54,248 nt of DNA from a virus. The notes beneath the pieces are model-generated. The model was given only the letters and a program-made list of their open reading frames with translations. It was not told the origin of the DNA and made no database searches. A program made the translations under genes and the position numbers. The stretch spans positions 1-54,248 of the IMG/VR virus record IMGVR_UViG_3300042695_000876; one strand, given 5' to 3'. This document shows, piece after piece, positions 23,496 to 30,475 of this stretch (the first letter of the stretch is position 1; the number at the start of each line of letters is the position of its first letter).

Positions 23496-23805
23496 TGAAC
23501 GTTATGTAGTTGTAACTTGTATCTCTAGTTTTCGCGAGCGCTATTGCATTCCCGTGAGTGAGTTGCAAAAGTTGAATGAAGACAAAGTCTTGTCTGCAGA
23601 AGAAGCGATTTCTTGGGCTCAAGATTCCGTTACTACGGAAGAAGTTAGAGAGTTTTCTCAACATTGGCTGGGTGAAACTATTCTTGATACGTTTGTTCTC
23701 GATAAAGAGCGTATGCTTGCTCTCTTTGATCGTGATAACGATTATCTTAAGAACTGGACTGAAGAGCAAAAGCTCAACTATGTTCATAAGTGGAAAGACA
23801 AATAA
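23488..23805 (+). CDS. Hypothetical early protein
   Basis: 105 residues, helical and charged (LSAEEAISWAQDSVTTEEVR), with a short N-terminal strand pair. Start ATG 23488 with RBS AAGGAGA inside the previous gene. No recognisable family. Translation likely coupled to both neighbours. Confidence 0.55.
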   Translation: MSDERYVVVTCISSFRERYCIPVSELQKLNEDKVLSAEEAISWAQDSVTTEEVREFSQHWLGETILDTFVLDKERMLALFDRDNDYLKNWTEEQKLNYVHKWKDK

Positions 23806-24147
23806 ATGACTGCTTGGCCACGCGAATATACACCAGACAACTGGGTCATCATCAAAATTAAAGGTGATGACCCTCATTATCGTGTTCTTGCTGGTTGGTC
23901 TGGTGGTTATACCACTGGAGATAGCTGGCGCATGAATAGTGGAATTGTTCGAGTCGAAGAAGATAAAGAGTTTTTCCATTTTCACGGGTCGTCAGGATCA
24001 TGTTACCACTGCCATAAAGAATCTTATGGCCTTCGCATGAATAATGAACATGTGTGGCGTGCTACTCAAGCTCAGCATGGAGAAAAAGTTGAGCTTATGA
24101 AAGAGACACGCGATTGGTCAAGTATAGACTGGGTCATTAAAAAATGA
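23806..24147 (+). CDS. Conserved phage protein with CxxC, paralogue of 33968
   Basis: 113 residues. YTPDNWVIIKIKGDDPHYRV, LAGWSGGYTTGDSWRMNSGI and GSSGSCYHCHKESYGLR are conserved in many phages and repeated almost word for word in the protein at 33968-34291. The C-x2-C-x-K segment could bind a metal, though only two Cys and flanking His residues are present. Function unknown. It begins directly after the previous stop and overlaps the next gene by ATGA. Confidence 0.65.
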   Translation: MTAWPREYTPDNWVIIKIKGDDPHYRVLAGWSGGYTTGDSWRMNSGIVRVEEDKEFFHFHGSSGSCYHCHKESYGLRMNNEHVWRATQAQHGEKVELMKETRDWSSIDWVIKK

Positions 24148-24905
24148 AAATCTTAATCTGTGGATACGGCTTTGTGGGTAAAGTTCATGCTCTAGCCCTG
24201 TCTAACAAAGATCATGATATTCACATTTATGATCCAGCATACGACATCTATAAAGAGCGTTTGGCAAACCCGGACGCTGTTGTTATTTGTGTAAGTACAC
24301 CACAGGAAAAAGACGGTTCGTGCAATATTGCTAATGTGTATGAATGCATTGCAAGTATTGAAAACGATGAAGCTCCTATTCTAATCAAATCTACTATTAG
24401 TCTTGAGGGATGGAGACTTCTTTTAGAGGATTTTCCGAACAAAAAGATTAGTTTCTCTCCAGAGTTTTTACGAGCCGATTACGCTTGGGAAGATTTCAAA
24501 AAGCAAGAAGTAGTTTATATTGGTGGCGGAGACAATATTTTCTGGGCATCGCTTATTTCTATATTCCTTGGTGTAAAAGTTCAATGTGCAGATCCCGAGT
24601 CTTTGATTTTGGCTAAATACTTTCGTAACAGTTTTCTTGCTACAAAGGTTGCCTTCTTTAATCAAATCGAAGATCTTTGTAACAAGGCAGGAGTTGACGG
24701 AGACAAAGTTTGTGATATTGTAACTGCTGATCCACGTATAGGCGCAAGCCACAGCTATGTTTATCAAGATCATGAACGTGGTTTCGGCGGTCATTGTTTT
24801 CCAAAGGATACTTTAGCTTTGCTAAAAACCGGTGAAGAATATGATTACGATCTCACAATTCTAAGAGAAGCTGTTGCGTATAACAAAAAGCTTAGAGGAG
24901 AATAA
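24144..24905 (+). CDS. UDP-glucose/GDP-mannose dehydrogenase-like protein lacking the C-terminal domain
   Basis: 253 residues against about 400-450 for the family. The NAD-binding start ICGYGFVGKVHALALS, VICVSTPQEKDG, KSTISLEG and FSPEFLR are present. The central domain keeps Lys158/Asn162 (AKYFRNSFLATKVAFFNQI) and the catalytic Cys218 in GFGGHCFPKD. The usual C-terminal UDP-binding domain is absent. Similar short forms occur in T4-like marine phages. It would oxidise a sugar nucleotide to a uronic acid if the shortened form is active. Confidence 0.8.
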   Translation: MKILICGYGFVGKVHALALSNKDHDIHIYDPAYDIYKERLANPDAVVICVSTPQEKDGSCNIANVYECIASIENDEAPILIKSTISLEGWRLLLEDFPNKKISFSPEFLRADYAWEDFKKQEVVYIGGGDNIFWASLISIFLGVKVQCADPESLILAKYFRNSFLATKVAFFNQIEDLCNKAGVDGDKVCDIVTADPRIGASHSYVYQDHERGFGGHCFPKDTLALLKTGEEYDYDLTILREAVAYNKKLRGE

Positions 24906-24907
24906 TA

Positions 24908-25327
24908 ATGAAAGTAGGTATTACATTTAGTACGTTTGATCTGTTACACGCTGGCCACATCCAGATGCTCAGAGAGGCCAAGGAACATTGTGATTATTTG
25001 ATATGTGGCCTTCAATTAGATCCTTCTCTGGATCGTCCTGAGAAGAACTCTCCGGTACAAACTATTGTAGAACGATATACTCAACTCGCGGGTGTGAAGT
25101 ACGTTGATGAAATTATTCCTTACGCATCCGAAAAAGATGTAGAAGATATATTGACAATGTACCACATTGATGTTAGAATACTTGGAGATGAGTATAAAGA
25201 GAAGGATTTTACTGGCAAGGATATCTGTAAGAAGCGAGGTATCCAGCTGTATTTCAATAAACGTGACCATCGCTTCTCTTCTTCAGATTTACGCAAGCGA
25301 GTAGCAGAAAGACAGAACAATGGTTAG
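24908..25327 (+). CDS. Glycerol-3-phosphate cytidylyltransferase-like nucleotidyltransferase (TagD-type)
   Basis: 139 residues, typical TagD length. TFDLLHAGHIQMLREAKEHC gives the H-x-G-H nucleotide-binding motif, and FSSSDLRKR near the C-terminus is the R-x-S-S-T-x2-R-like loop. GLQLDPSLD corresponds to the V-x-V-S-T/D-E segment. The family activates a small phosphorylated alcohol or sugar with CTP. Context: between a sugar-nucleotide dehydrogenase and a phosphomannomutase-like HAD protein. RBS GGAG. Confidence 0.82.
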   Translation: MKVGITFSTFDLLHAGHIQMLREAKEHCDYLICGLQLDPSLDRPEKNSPVQTIVERYTQLAGVKYVDEIIPYASEKDVEDILTMYHIDVRILGDEYKEKDFTGKDICKKRGIQLYFNKRDHRFSSSDLRKRVAERQNNG

Positions 25328-25571
25328 TGTAAGAACTGTAACTGTAGATGTTGACGTCTACGTCGATGACATTCTTGATGATATTGACGATGATGATCTA
25401 ATTGGCGAACTTGAAAGTCGTGGTTATTATGTAGCTGAAGGAGATCATGATCCTCAAGTTTTTGATAAAGATGATTGGGAGAAGCTTGAAGAAATCTTAA
25501 ACAAGCTTCCTTATCATTGGGAAAATGAACAACTCCGTAAAAAAGTTATCGAAGCAAGGATGAAACGATAA
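25320..25571 (+). CDS. Small acidic hypothetical protein
   Basis: 83 residues, very acidic in the first half (VDVDVYVDDILDDIDDDDLI), then a basic helix at the end. Overlaps the preceding gene by 8 bases and the next start by one base. Similar short Asp-rich proteins occur in T4-like phages; function unknown. Confidence 0.55.
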   Translation: MVSVRTVTVDVDVYVDDILDDIDDDDLIGELESRGYYVAEGDHDPQVFDKDDWEKLEEILNKLPYHWENEQLRKKVIEARMKR

Positions 25572-25744
25572 TGTGGGCTCTTTTCGTAATTACAACGTTC
25601 GCAGAAATTGATGACGCTAAATACACACGTATTGCTACTTTTGAGAATCGGCATCACTGCACTATTGTACTAGAACATTTTTATGATGATAACGAACCGT
25701 TTCAAGATAACGAAACTGTAGAATGCTTAAAGGTAGATGAATGA
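25571..25744 (+). CDS. Small exported or membrane-associated protein, two Cys
   Basis: 57 residues: MWALFVITTFAEIDDAKYTR, with a short hydrophobic start, then FENRHHCTIVLEHFYDDNE and a final VECLKVDE. The F-x3-x-C ... C spacing resembles the 58-residue protein at 37806, which has a stronger hydrophobic N-terminus. It fills the gap between its neighbours exactly, with a one-base overlap before and ATGA after, which supports translation. Confidence 0.55.
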   Translation: MWALFVITTFAEIDDAKYTRIATFENRHHCTIVLEHFYDDNEPFQDNETVECLKVDE

Positions 25745-26445
25745 ACAAATTTATATTTGATGTAGATGGAACTCTAACACCAAGCCGTGGTAGAATTAAC
25801 GAAGACTTTAGTCTTTGGTTTACTCAGTTCTGCGTTACAAACGATGTTTATCTTGTGACTGGATCTGATTACGCTAAGACACAAGAACAGCTCGGCGATT
25901 ATCTTCTTCGTTGGCCTATCTTTGTTTACGGATGTTCTGGATCTGACGTGTGGGCTAAGGGCGAAAGAATTAGTACGAGCGAATGGAAAGCACCACATGC
26001 ATTATATGAATTAATGAATGGTTGGCTTCAAGCAAGTCGCTTTCCTTTGAGAACTGGAAATCACATTGAGCAAAGACCTGGCATGGTTAACTTTTCAATC
26101 GTTGGTAGAAATTGTACTCTTGGAGAGCGCAAGCTTTATGTTGCTTGGGACGAAGAGCATAGAGAAAGAGAATCAATAGCTCATATCATCAATATGAATT
26201 TTGATGGAATTACTGCTACGGTTGGTGGAGAAACTGGAATAGACATCCACCCAACTGGCTCAGACAAGAGCCAAATTCTTAAGCACTTTGATCTATCTAA
26301 AGACAAGATCATTTTCTTTGGTGATCGTATGGATCAAGGTGGTAATGATTATCCTCTTGCTAATGCTAATAAGACTGGTAAAAACTACCATGTGAAAGAT
26401 TGGAAACACACATGGGAAATTTTGAAGACGTATGACAATGTCTAA
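25741..26445 (+). CDS. HAD-superfamily, eukaryotic-type phosphomannomutase-like protein
   Basis: 234 residues. HAD motif I FIFDVDGTLTPSRGRI, motif II VTGSD, and FFGDRMDQGGNDYPLA as motif IV, with a class IIB cap that contains EQRPGMVNFSIVGRNC. That cap sequence is typical of PMM1/PMM2-like phosphomannomutases, which convert mannose-6-P to mannose-1-P, the precursor of GDP-mannose. Fits the adjacent sugar-nucleotide genes. A plain sugar phosphatase is the main alternative. Confidence 0.8.
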   Translation: MNKFIFDVDGTLTPSRGRINEDFSLWFTQFCVTNDVYLVTGSDYAKTQEQLGDYLLRWPIFVYGCSGSDVWAKGERISTSEWKAPHALYELMNGWLQASRFPLRTGNHIEQRPGMVNFSIVGRNCTLGERKLYVAWDEEHRERESIAHIINMNFDGITATVGGETGIDIHPTGSDKSQILKHFDLSKDKIIFFGDRMDQGGNDYPLANANKTGKNYHVKDWKHTWEILKTYDNV

Positions 26446-26611
26446 ACCTTCATACATTAGACCATACCCAGACGTTACTCGCGTAGAGGTAATAGATAGC
26501 ACTGGCCGTGCTTATACACAATGGGATGTAAAAGACGTTCAGTTGTCTTTTCAAGATGAAGGCCGAACACTTAAAATTTTCTTGAAAAATGAGGAGAAAA
26601 CAAATGACTGA
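26432..26611 (+). CDS. Small conserved phage protein
   Basis: 59 residues (57 if the second ATG at 26438 is used). RPYPDVTRVEVIDSTGRAY and VQLSFQDEGRTLKIFLK form a short antiparallel beta pattern also seen in small proteins of T4-like phages. Starts inside the end of the phosphomannomutase-like gene. Function unknown. Confidence 0.6.
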   Translation: MTMSKPSYIRPYPDVTRVEVIDSTGRAYTQWDVKDVQLSFQDEGRTLKIFLKNEEKTND

Positions 26612-26729
26612 TCAACAACTAGTAAATCGTATTCTAGATACTGCGCGTCAGTATGAACAGAATTATCCTAAAGTTGCTGCTGAACTTCGTGACGCTGCAG
26701 CCCGTCTCAAGGAATTGGCAGGTATCTAA
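26604..26729 (+). CDS. 41-residue helical protein
   Basis: ATG 26604 has a strong RBS (GAGGAGA) and the stop abuts the next ATG at 26730. The sequence QQLVNRILDTARQYEQNYPK is followed by AAELRDAAARLKELAGI, a single amphipathic helix or helical hairpin. No family recognised. Confidence 0.55.
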   Translation: MTDQQLVNRILDTARQYEQNYPKVAAELRDAAARLKELAGI

Positions 26730-27116
26730 ATGCCAGATGAGAGAGAAAAGGCTATGATTGATCTGGCTGAAACCCAGAAGATTTTTGATGAAATCGAAAA
26801 AGAATATGATGCTGAGGCAAATTCTTTCTGGGATGGTCTCTCTCAAGACGACAAGCAAAGAGCTTTCTACTCTGTATTAAAGCGTCTTGTGCAAGGCGAG
26901 CTTCGCGATCGTGGATCATATCGTTATGTTCTATATGATGTGTTTGGATTTGATTCCGATTCTTATTTCATGGGTATGAATTGTGGTTATATGGAACTAC
27001 ATAACAGCATCTATACTCAACAGGAGATGAGAGAACTTCGTGATCGTGAACTCGCTGCTGCAGGCATCGAAGTGAAGACGAAAAAAATAGTGAAAAAAAG
27101 TGAAAATGATGGTTGA
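26730..27116 (+). CDS. Conserved phage hypothetical protein
   Basis: 128 residues, largely helical. WDGLSQDDKQRAFYSVLKRL and the segment YVLYDVFGFDSDSYFMGMNC resemble a conserved protein of T4-like cyanophages. No catalytic motif identified. The TGA stop (27114-27116) is part of the next -35 box. Confidence 0.6.
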   Translation: MPDEREKAMIDLAETQKIFDEIEKEYDAEANSFWDGLSQDDKQRAFYSVLKRLVQGELRDRGSYRYVLYDVFGFDSDSYFMGMNCGYMELHNSIYTQQEMRELRDRELAAAGIEVKTKKIVKKSENDG

Positions 27117-27150
27117 CATTTCTTCTGGAATGATTATATTAATAATATAA
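27113..27150 (+). promoter_or_regulatory. Early promoter with dyad over the -10
   Basis: TTGACA (27113-27118), TTTCTTCTG-type spacer (16 bp), TATATT (27135-27140). Inverted repeat TTATATT (27134-27140), AAT, AATATAA (27144-27150). One of the purest members of the early-promoter family. Confidence 0.8.
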
Positions 27151-27171
27151 GGAATGAAAAGGAAGACAACC

Positions 27172-27429
27172 GTGACCAAGTTCATCAAATCAAACTTCGT
27201 TACTTCCGGTGAATATGTTAAGTACAACGGTGAATTCGTAGCTCGTTTCAAGCACAAAGGTCCTCATACTAAAGCAAAGTTCCTCAAAGAACTTATCGCT
27301 AATCATACGGTAGAAGGTTACTTTGCTGAGATGAAAAAAGGTAAAGCTCCTCTCGCAATCCTTCGCGACGCTAACGAAGACTGGTACTACGGTATCCTCG
27401 AAGCTTTCAGTGGCCGTTCTTTCCGCTAG
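27172..27429 (+). CDS. Small basic hypothetical protein
   Basis: 85 residues from GTG 27172, chosen because AAAAGGAAG lies 7 nt upstream, where the RBS lies in sister leaders; ATG 27154 would sit upstream of that RBS. Contains VKYNGEFVARFKHKGPHTK and LRDANEDWYYGILEAFSGRS. Function unknown. Confidence 0.6.
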   Translation: MTKFIKSNFVTSGEYVKYNGEFVARFKHKGPHTKAKFLKELIANHTVEGYFAEMKKGKAPLAILRDANEDWYYGILEAFSGRSFR

Positions 27430-27438
27430 GAGAAAAGC

Positions 27439-27627
27439 ATGAACAAATACGCTCAAGAGATCCTTAACCGTTTTGGTCAGAAAATGCTCTCGGTAATCGA
27501 AAGTGATTTTCCGACTGGCTTTCACATCGTAGGCGGTGACGCTGACATTGTGATTGTAGGTAATAAGTCTATGAACCGCTCATATTCTAGGAAAAATCTC
27601 CGTGTAAAGGAAACGGTGCGTTTTTAA
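27439..27627 (+). CDS. Small hypothetical protein
   Basis: 62 residues, RBS TAGGAGA, 9 nt after the previous gene. KYAQEILNRFGQKMLSVIES is a helix, followed by a beta pair (FHIVGGDADIVIVGNKS). No family recognised. Confidence 0.55.
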   Translation: MNKYAQEILNRFGQKMLSVIESDFPTGFHIVGGDADIVIVGNKSMNRSYSRKNLRVKETVRF

Positions 27628-27628
27628 G

Positions 27629-27657
27629 TTGACAATCGTACTGAGTTGGTTTATTTT
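27629..27657 (+). promoter_or_regulatory. Early promoter, divergent member
   Basis: TTGACA (27629-27634), 17-bp spacer, TATTTT (27652-27657). The spacer does not follow the TTTC pattern and no clear dyad is present. ATG 27681 follows with RBS AAAGGAAA. Confidence 0.55.
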
Positions 27658-27680
27658 GATAATGAACGAAAGGAAACAGT

Positions 27681-27872
27681 ATGACACACAAGTTTGAAGT
27701 CTGTACTATCGAGTCTGAAGCTGGCTGGGGTCAACGTAGAGAATACGAACTATTCGATACGTTTGAAGAAGCTGCCTCTTATCGAGATCGTATCAATTCG
27801 TTCAATAAACCTGGCCCCGCACCAGAATGGTACATGATCGCCGAACAAGAAATTAGAGTTGTGGAGAAGTAA
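27681..27872 (+). CDS. Conserved small phage protein
   Basis: 63 residues. VCTIESEAGWGQRREYELFD, TFEEAASYRDRINSFNKPG and EWYMIAEQEI are conserved in small proteins of T4-like marine phages. Likely one alpha/beta domain. Function unknown. Abuts the phosphatase gene. Confidence 0.65.
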   Translation: MTHKFEVCTIESEAGWGQRREYELFDTFEEAASYRDRINSFNKPGPAPEWYMIAEQEIRVVEK

Positions 27873-28322
27873 ATGCTCGTAGTATTCGATATTGATGGAA
27901 CACTAGCTAATATCGAGCATCGTCTAGACTATGTTCGTAGTAAACCAAAGAACTGGAAAGCGTTCGACGCTGGTATTCCAAATGATGCCGTGAATCCGTA
28001 TGTAGCAGAAGCATTTCACTCGCTGAAGGCTGCCGGTAACGATATCATCTTTGCAAGCGGGCGCAACGAGCGTAGCCGTGATGCTACTATGAAGTGGTTG
28101 CAGGACAATCGCTTTTGGAACTACACTGCCAAACTCTACATGCGCAAAGCAGACGACTTCCGTGGAGACGACATCGTGAAGCAGGAAATCCTGGATCAGA
28201 TCATCGCTGACTACGGTCGTAAGCCTGACATGGTGTTTGATGACCGTCCACGAGTGGTTCGCATGTGGCGTGATAACGGCATCTTTGTTTTCAACGTATA
28301 TCAAGGTGATGAGGACTTCTAA
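27873..28322 (+). CDS. HAD phosphatase similar to the T4 polynucleotide kinase 3'-phosphatase domain
   Basis: 149 residues. Motif I VFDIDGTLANIEHR, then DAVNPYVAEAFHSLKAAGND, motif II FASGRNERSRD, DDFRGDDIVKQEIL and motif IV MVFDDRPRVVRMWRDNG. This order matches the C-terminal phosphatase half of T4 PseT, which removes 3'-phosphates from cleaved tRNA. Here it is a stand-alone gene; the kinase half is at 28528. Confidence 0.85.
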   Translation: MLVVFDIDGTLANIEHRLDYVRSKPKNWKAFDAGIPNDAVNPYVAEAFHSLKAAGNDIIFASGRNERSRDATMKWLQDNRFWNYTAKLYMRKADDFRGDDIVKQEILDQIIADYGRKPDMVFDDRPRVVRMWRDNGIFVFNVYQGDEDF

Positions 28323-28531
28323 TGGAATTCAAAATTAAAGTAAGTCGCGATAATCTTTACATTGCAGCAATCATGTTTATGTTTGGAGCATTTACATATT
28401 CAGTGCTGGATTATCTTGGTACACCAAGTGTAGAAGAAACTGCAGCATGGAAAGCAAAAGAAGAACTCGAAATGGAAACTGAAGCTAAAATGGCAGAGAT
28501 TTTGCTTCAAGCAAGGTGTTCAAACCAATGA
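28322..28531 (+). CDS. Single-TM small protein
   Basis: 69 residues: basic N-terminus, TM about 12-31 (YIAAIMFMFGAFTYSVLDYL), then an acidic helix. It lies between the separated phosphatase and kinase genes and overlaps both. No family recognised. Confidence 0.55.
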   Translation: MEFKIKVSRDNLYIAAIMFMFGAFTYSVLDYLGTPSVEETAAWKAKEELEMETEAKMAEILLQARCSNQ

Positions 28532-29064
28532 CTAAGCCTATTTGTTATGTAATGGTCGGCCTGCCTGCTACTGGCAAGTCGACTGTTGTGTCTAGCATGC
28601 ACAAGGATGCTCAGACCTTTATCTATAGCACTGATAACTACATCGAAAAGCATATGCTTGATGAGGGTTATTCGACCTATGATGAAGCATTCGAACACAT
28701 GATCGATGAAGCTACTCGTGAAATGAATGTTGAGCTCAGCAAGATGATCGAGTGGAAGAACGATGTTATCTGGGATCAGACTAACCTCGGTGTTGGTAAG
28801 CGTCGTAAGATCATCAACCGTATGCGTCAAGCTGGTTATCAGCTGCGTTGTGTATGCATCATTCCTCCAGAAGTTGGTCATATCAGTGATATGACGGATT
28901 GGAAGGTTCGTTTGGAAAGCCGTCCTGGCAAAACTATCCCTGCGGATATCATGTCAAAGATGTATTCTGGATATGTGACTCCTACTATCGATGAAGGCTT
29001 TGACATGATCACCTTCTATAACATGCACGGTGCCCTCTTGTGCATCGATTATGGTGCTGAATAA
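28528..29064 (+). CDS. P-loop kinase similar to the T4 polynucleotide 5'-kinase domain
   Basis: 178 residues from ATG 28528 (ATGA overlap). Walker A VGLPATGKSTVV, then YSTDNYIEKHM (acceptor-binding Asp) and VIWDQTNLGVGKRRKIINRM, the lid region of PNK/AAA_33 kinases. The Ser-Thr-Asp and D-Q-T-N motifs match polynucleotide kinases. Together with the phosphatase at 27873 and RNA ligase at 32529 it would reseal host tRNAs. T4 has both halves in one protein; here they are split, in reversed order. Confidence 0.8.
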   Translation: MTKPICYVMVGLPATGKSTVVSSMHKDAQTFIYSTDNYIEKHMLDEGYSTYDEAFEHMIDEATREMNVELSKMIEWKNDVIWDQTNLGVGKRRKIINRMRQAGYQLRCVCIIPPEVGHISDMTDWKVRLESRPGKTIPADIMSKMYSGYVTPTIDEGFDMITFYNMHGALLCIDYGAE

Positions 29065-29072
29065 AAAAACAG

Positions 29073-29101
29073 TTGACATTCTACCTAACAGTGATTATAT
29101 T
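29073..29101 (+). promoter_or_regulatory. Early promoter
   Basis: TTGACA (29073-29078), 17-bp spacer, TATATT (29096-29101). The -10 follows the family pattern GATTATATT, but the downstream dyad arm is missing. ATG 29135 follows with RBS TGGAGGA. Confidence 0.72.
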
Positions 29102-29134
29102 GATTCTGTAAAGTAGATCCATTGGAGGAATAAA

Positions 29135-29344
29135 ATGGACTGGATTATGTACACCGTCGGCGTTGTGGTCCACATCTGGGCTCCGCTTACTATTGTAGGT
29201 CTCATCTTGCTTTTTGATAGACCAGAAGTAAAAATGGGATTGCAGAAATGGCAACTCAGTGGTAAATTTTTTATTCCGTGGATTGGCGTTCTTGCCTTCT
29301 GGATGTGGTACTTTTTTTGGATAAGAGAACAAAAAAACAGTTGA
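29135..29344 (+). CDS. Two-TM small membrane protein
   Basis: 69 residues: TM1 about 4-27 (IMYTVGVVVHIWAPLTIVGL), a short amphipathic stretch, TM2 about 45-63 (FFIPWIGVLAFWMWYFFW). Opens a run of five membrane or periplasmic proteins (29135-31418). Its TGA stop lies in the next TTGACA. Function unknown. Confidence 0.6.
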   Translation: MDWIMYTVGVVVHIWAPLTIVGLILLFDRPEVKMGLQKWQLSGKFFIPWIGVLAFWMWYFFWIREQKNS

Positions 29345-29373
29345 CATTTTGTGATTATTGATTATATTAATCA
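29341..29373 (+). promoter_or_regulatory. Early promoter with dyad
   Basis: TTGACA (29341-29346), 16-bp spacer, TATATT (29363-29368). Dyad TGATTA (29359-29364), TAT, TAATCA (29368-29373), different in sequence from the 27113 dyad but at the same place. Confidence 0.75.
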
Positions 29374-29406
29374 TATGAAAACAATCAAGAAAGGATTGAT
29401 TATACT

Positions 29407-29727
29407 ATGAGTTCGAATGTAAAAATTGGTTTGTATACCGCAGGTGGTATTGTTGGCCTCGGGCTTCTTACTTGGGGCGGTATCTATGTTAATGGATACT
29501 TTAATGCTGAACGTGAAGCACAACGAACTAAAGTGTTTCAAGAATCGCAAGCATACACTGATGGTATGAAACTGCAGCTGAACAACCTGTTCCTCGAGTA
29601 TCAAAAAGCAGACACTGCCGGTAAGATTGGTATCTCGAATGTTGTTCGCGATGTCTTTGCTGGTGTTGATACTACTAGCTTCCCTCCTCATCTTCAGCAA
29701 TTTCTTGTCACCGTAGGGGCTCGATAA
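29407..29727 (+). CDS. Membrane-anchored hypothetical protein
   Basis: 106 residues: TM about 6-26 (KIGLYTAGGIVGLGLLTWGG), then a helical soluble domain (EREAQRTKVFQESQAYTDGM ...). The RBS AAGGA lies rather far from ATG 29407. Shares an operon with a periplasmic protein and an SPFH protein. No family recognised. Confidence 0.6.
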   Translation: MSSNVKIGLYTAGGIVGLGLLTWGGIYVNGYFNAEREAQRTKVFQESQAYTDGMKLQLNNLFLEYQKADTAGKIGISNVVRDVFAGVDTTSFPPHLQQFLVTVGAR

Positions 29728-29728
29728 T

Positions 29729-30259
29729 ATGAAAAAGTTTCTTATTGCATCTTCAATTGTTGCAATGACCGCAAATGCTGCAAATGCTTTCTTTTTTGAT
29801 TCAGCTCCTGCCTCTACAGATGAAGCTGTGGCCGATCAGATGGAAAAACTCTTGAAGGAAGGCGAACGCCAAACTGGCCTGCCGGCTATCACAAACTTCA
29901 CTGAGAAGCGTATGGTTAAGTGGCTGTATGAGTTGCGTGATCAACCAAACTATCGCACTTACACTTATATCGTAACGATGAACGGTGCGCTGGTTAAGAT
30001 TTGCGACTCAGTTGGATACGGCATTAACGCTTCTATTCAATATAGCAACCCTGAAAAAATGGTGCATGATCAAGGACCAAGCGGTCGGTCTGCAGCGTTT
30101 ATGCCTCAAGCAGAACCCAATGGTCTCTTTATGCCTGAAGGTCTTGCCGCTACATACGTTATGTGCGTAGACGGCGAAAAAGACGACGTAAAAGCTGTTT
30201 ATATTGAACCAGAGATCATCGTTAGCCCGATTGAACTCGATAATATCAACAAACAATAA
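29729..30259 (+). CDS. Periplasmic protein with Sec signal peptide
   Basis: 176 residues. Signal peptide MKKFLIASSIVAMTANAANA, cut before FFFDSAPAS. The mature part contains RMVKWLYELRDQPNYRTYTY, VKICDSVGYGINASIQYSNP and a C-terminal VYIEPEIIVSPIEL; it has two Cys that could form a disulfide. The V-x-x-M-N-G-A-L-V and G-Y-G-I-N segments recall a periplasmic phage protein seen in cyanophages, but I cannot name a family. Confidence 0.65.
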   Translation: MKKFLIASSIVAMTANAANAFFFDSAPASTDEAVADQMEKLLKEGERQTGLPAITNFTEKRMVKWLYELRDQPNYRTYTYIVTMNGALVKICDSVGYGINASIQYSNPEKMVHDQGPSGRSAAFMPQAEPNGLFMPEGLAATYVMCVDGEKDDVKAVYIEPEIIVSPIELDNINKQ

Positions 30260-30283
30260 AACTTATTCAAGGATTATGAAATA

Positions 30284-30475
30284 ATGGCTATCTATGCAAT
30301 GTTAGGTATGGCTGTGGTTGCAGCTATCTTTGCTGCTGGCGCTACATGGATTGTACGTAGCGTCAGCTTTAAACCTATGAAACCTCGATACGAATATAAG
30401 ACTGACGAAGCTGGTAATGAATATGTACAAGACAACTCAATGAAATCTAAGGATGAACACGATGAGAAAGCCTGA
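30284..30475 (+). CDS. Small single-TM protein
   Basis: 63 residues: TM about 2-24 (IYAMLGMAVVAAIFAAGATW), then a basic and acidic tail (KPMKPRYEYKTDEAGNEYVQ). Overlaps the SPFH gene start. Possibly an assembly partner of the SPFH protein; no direct evidence. Confidence 0.5.
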   Translation: MAIYAMLGMAVVAAIFAAGATWIVRSVSFKPMKPRYEYKTDEAGNEYVQDNSMKSKDEHDEKA

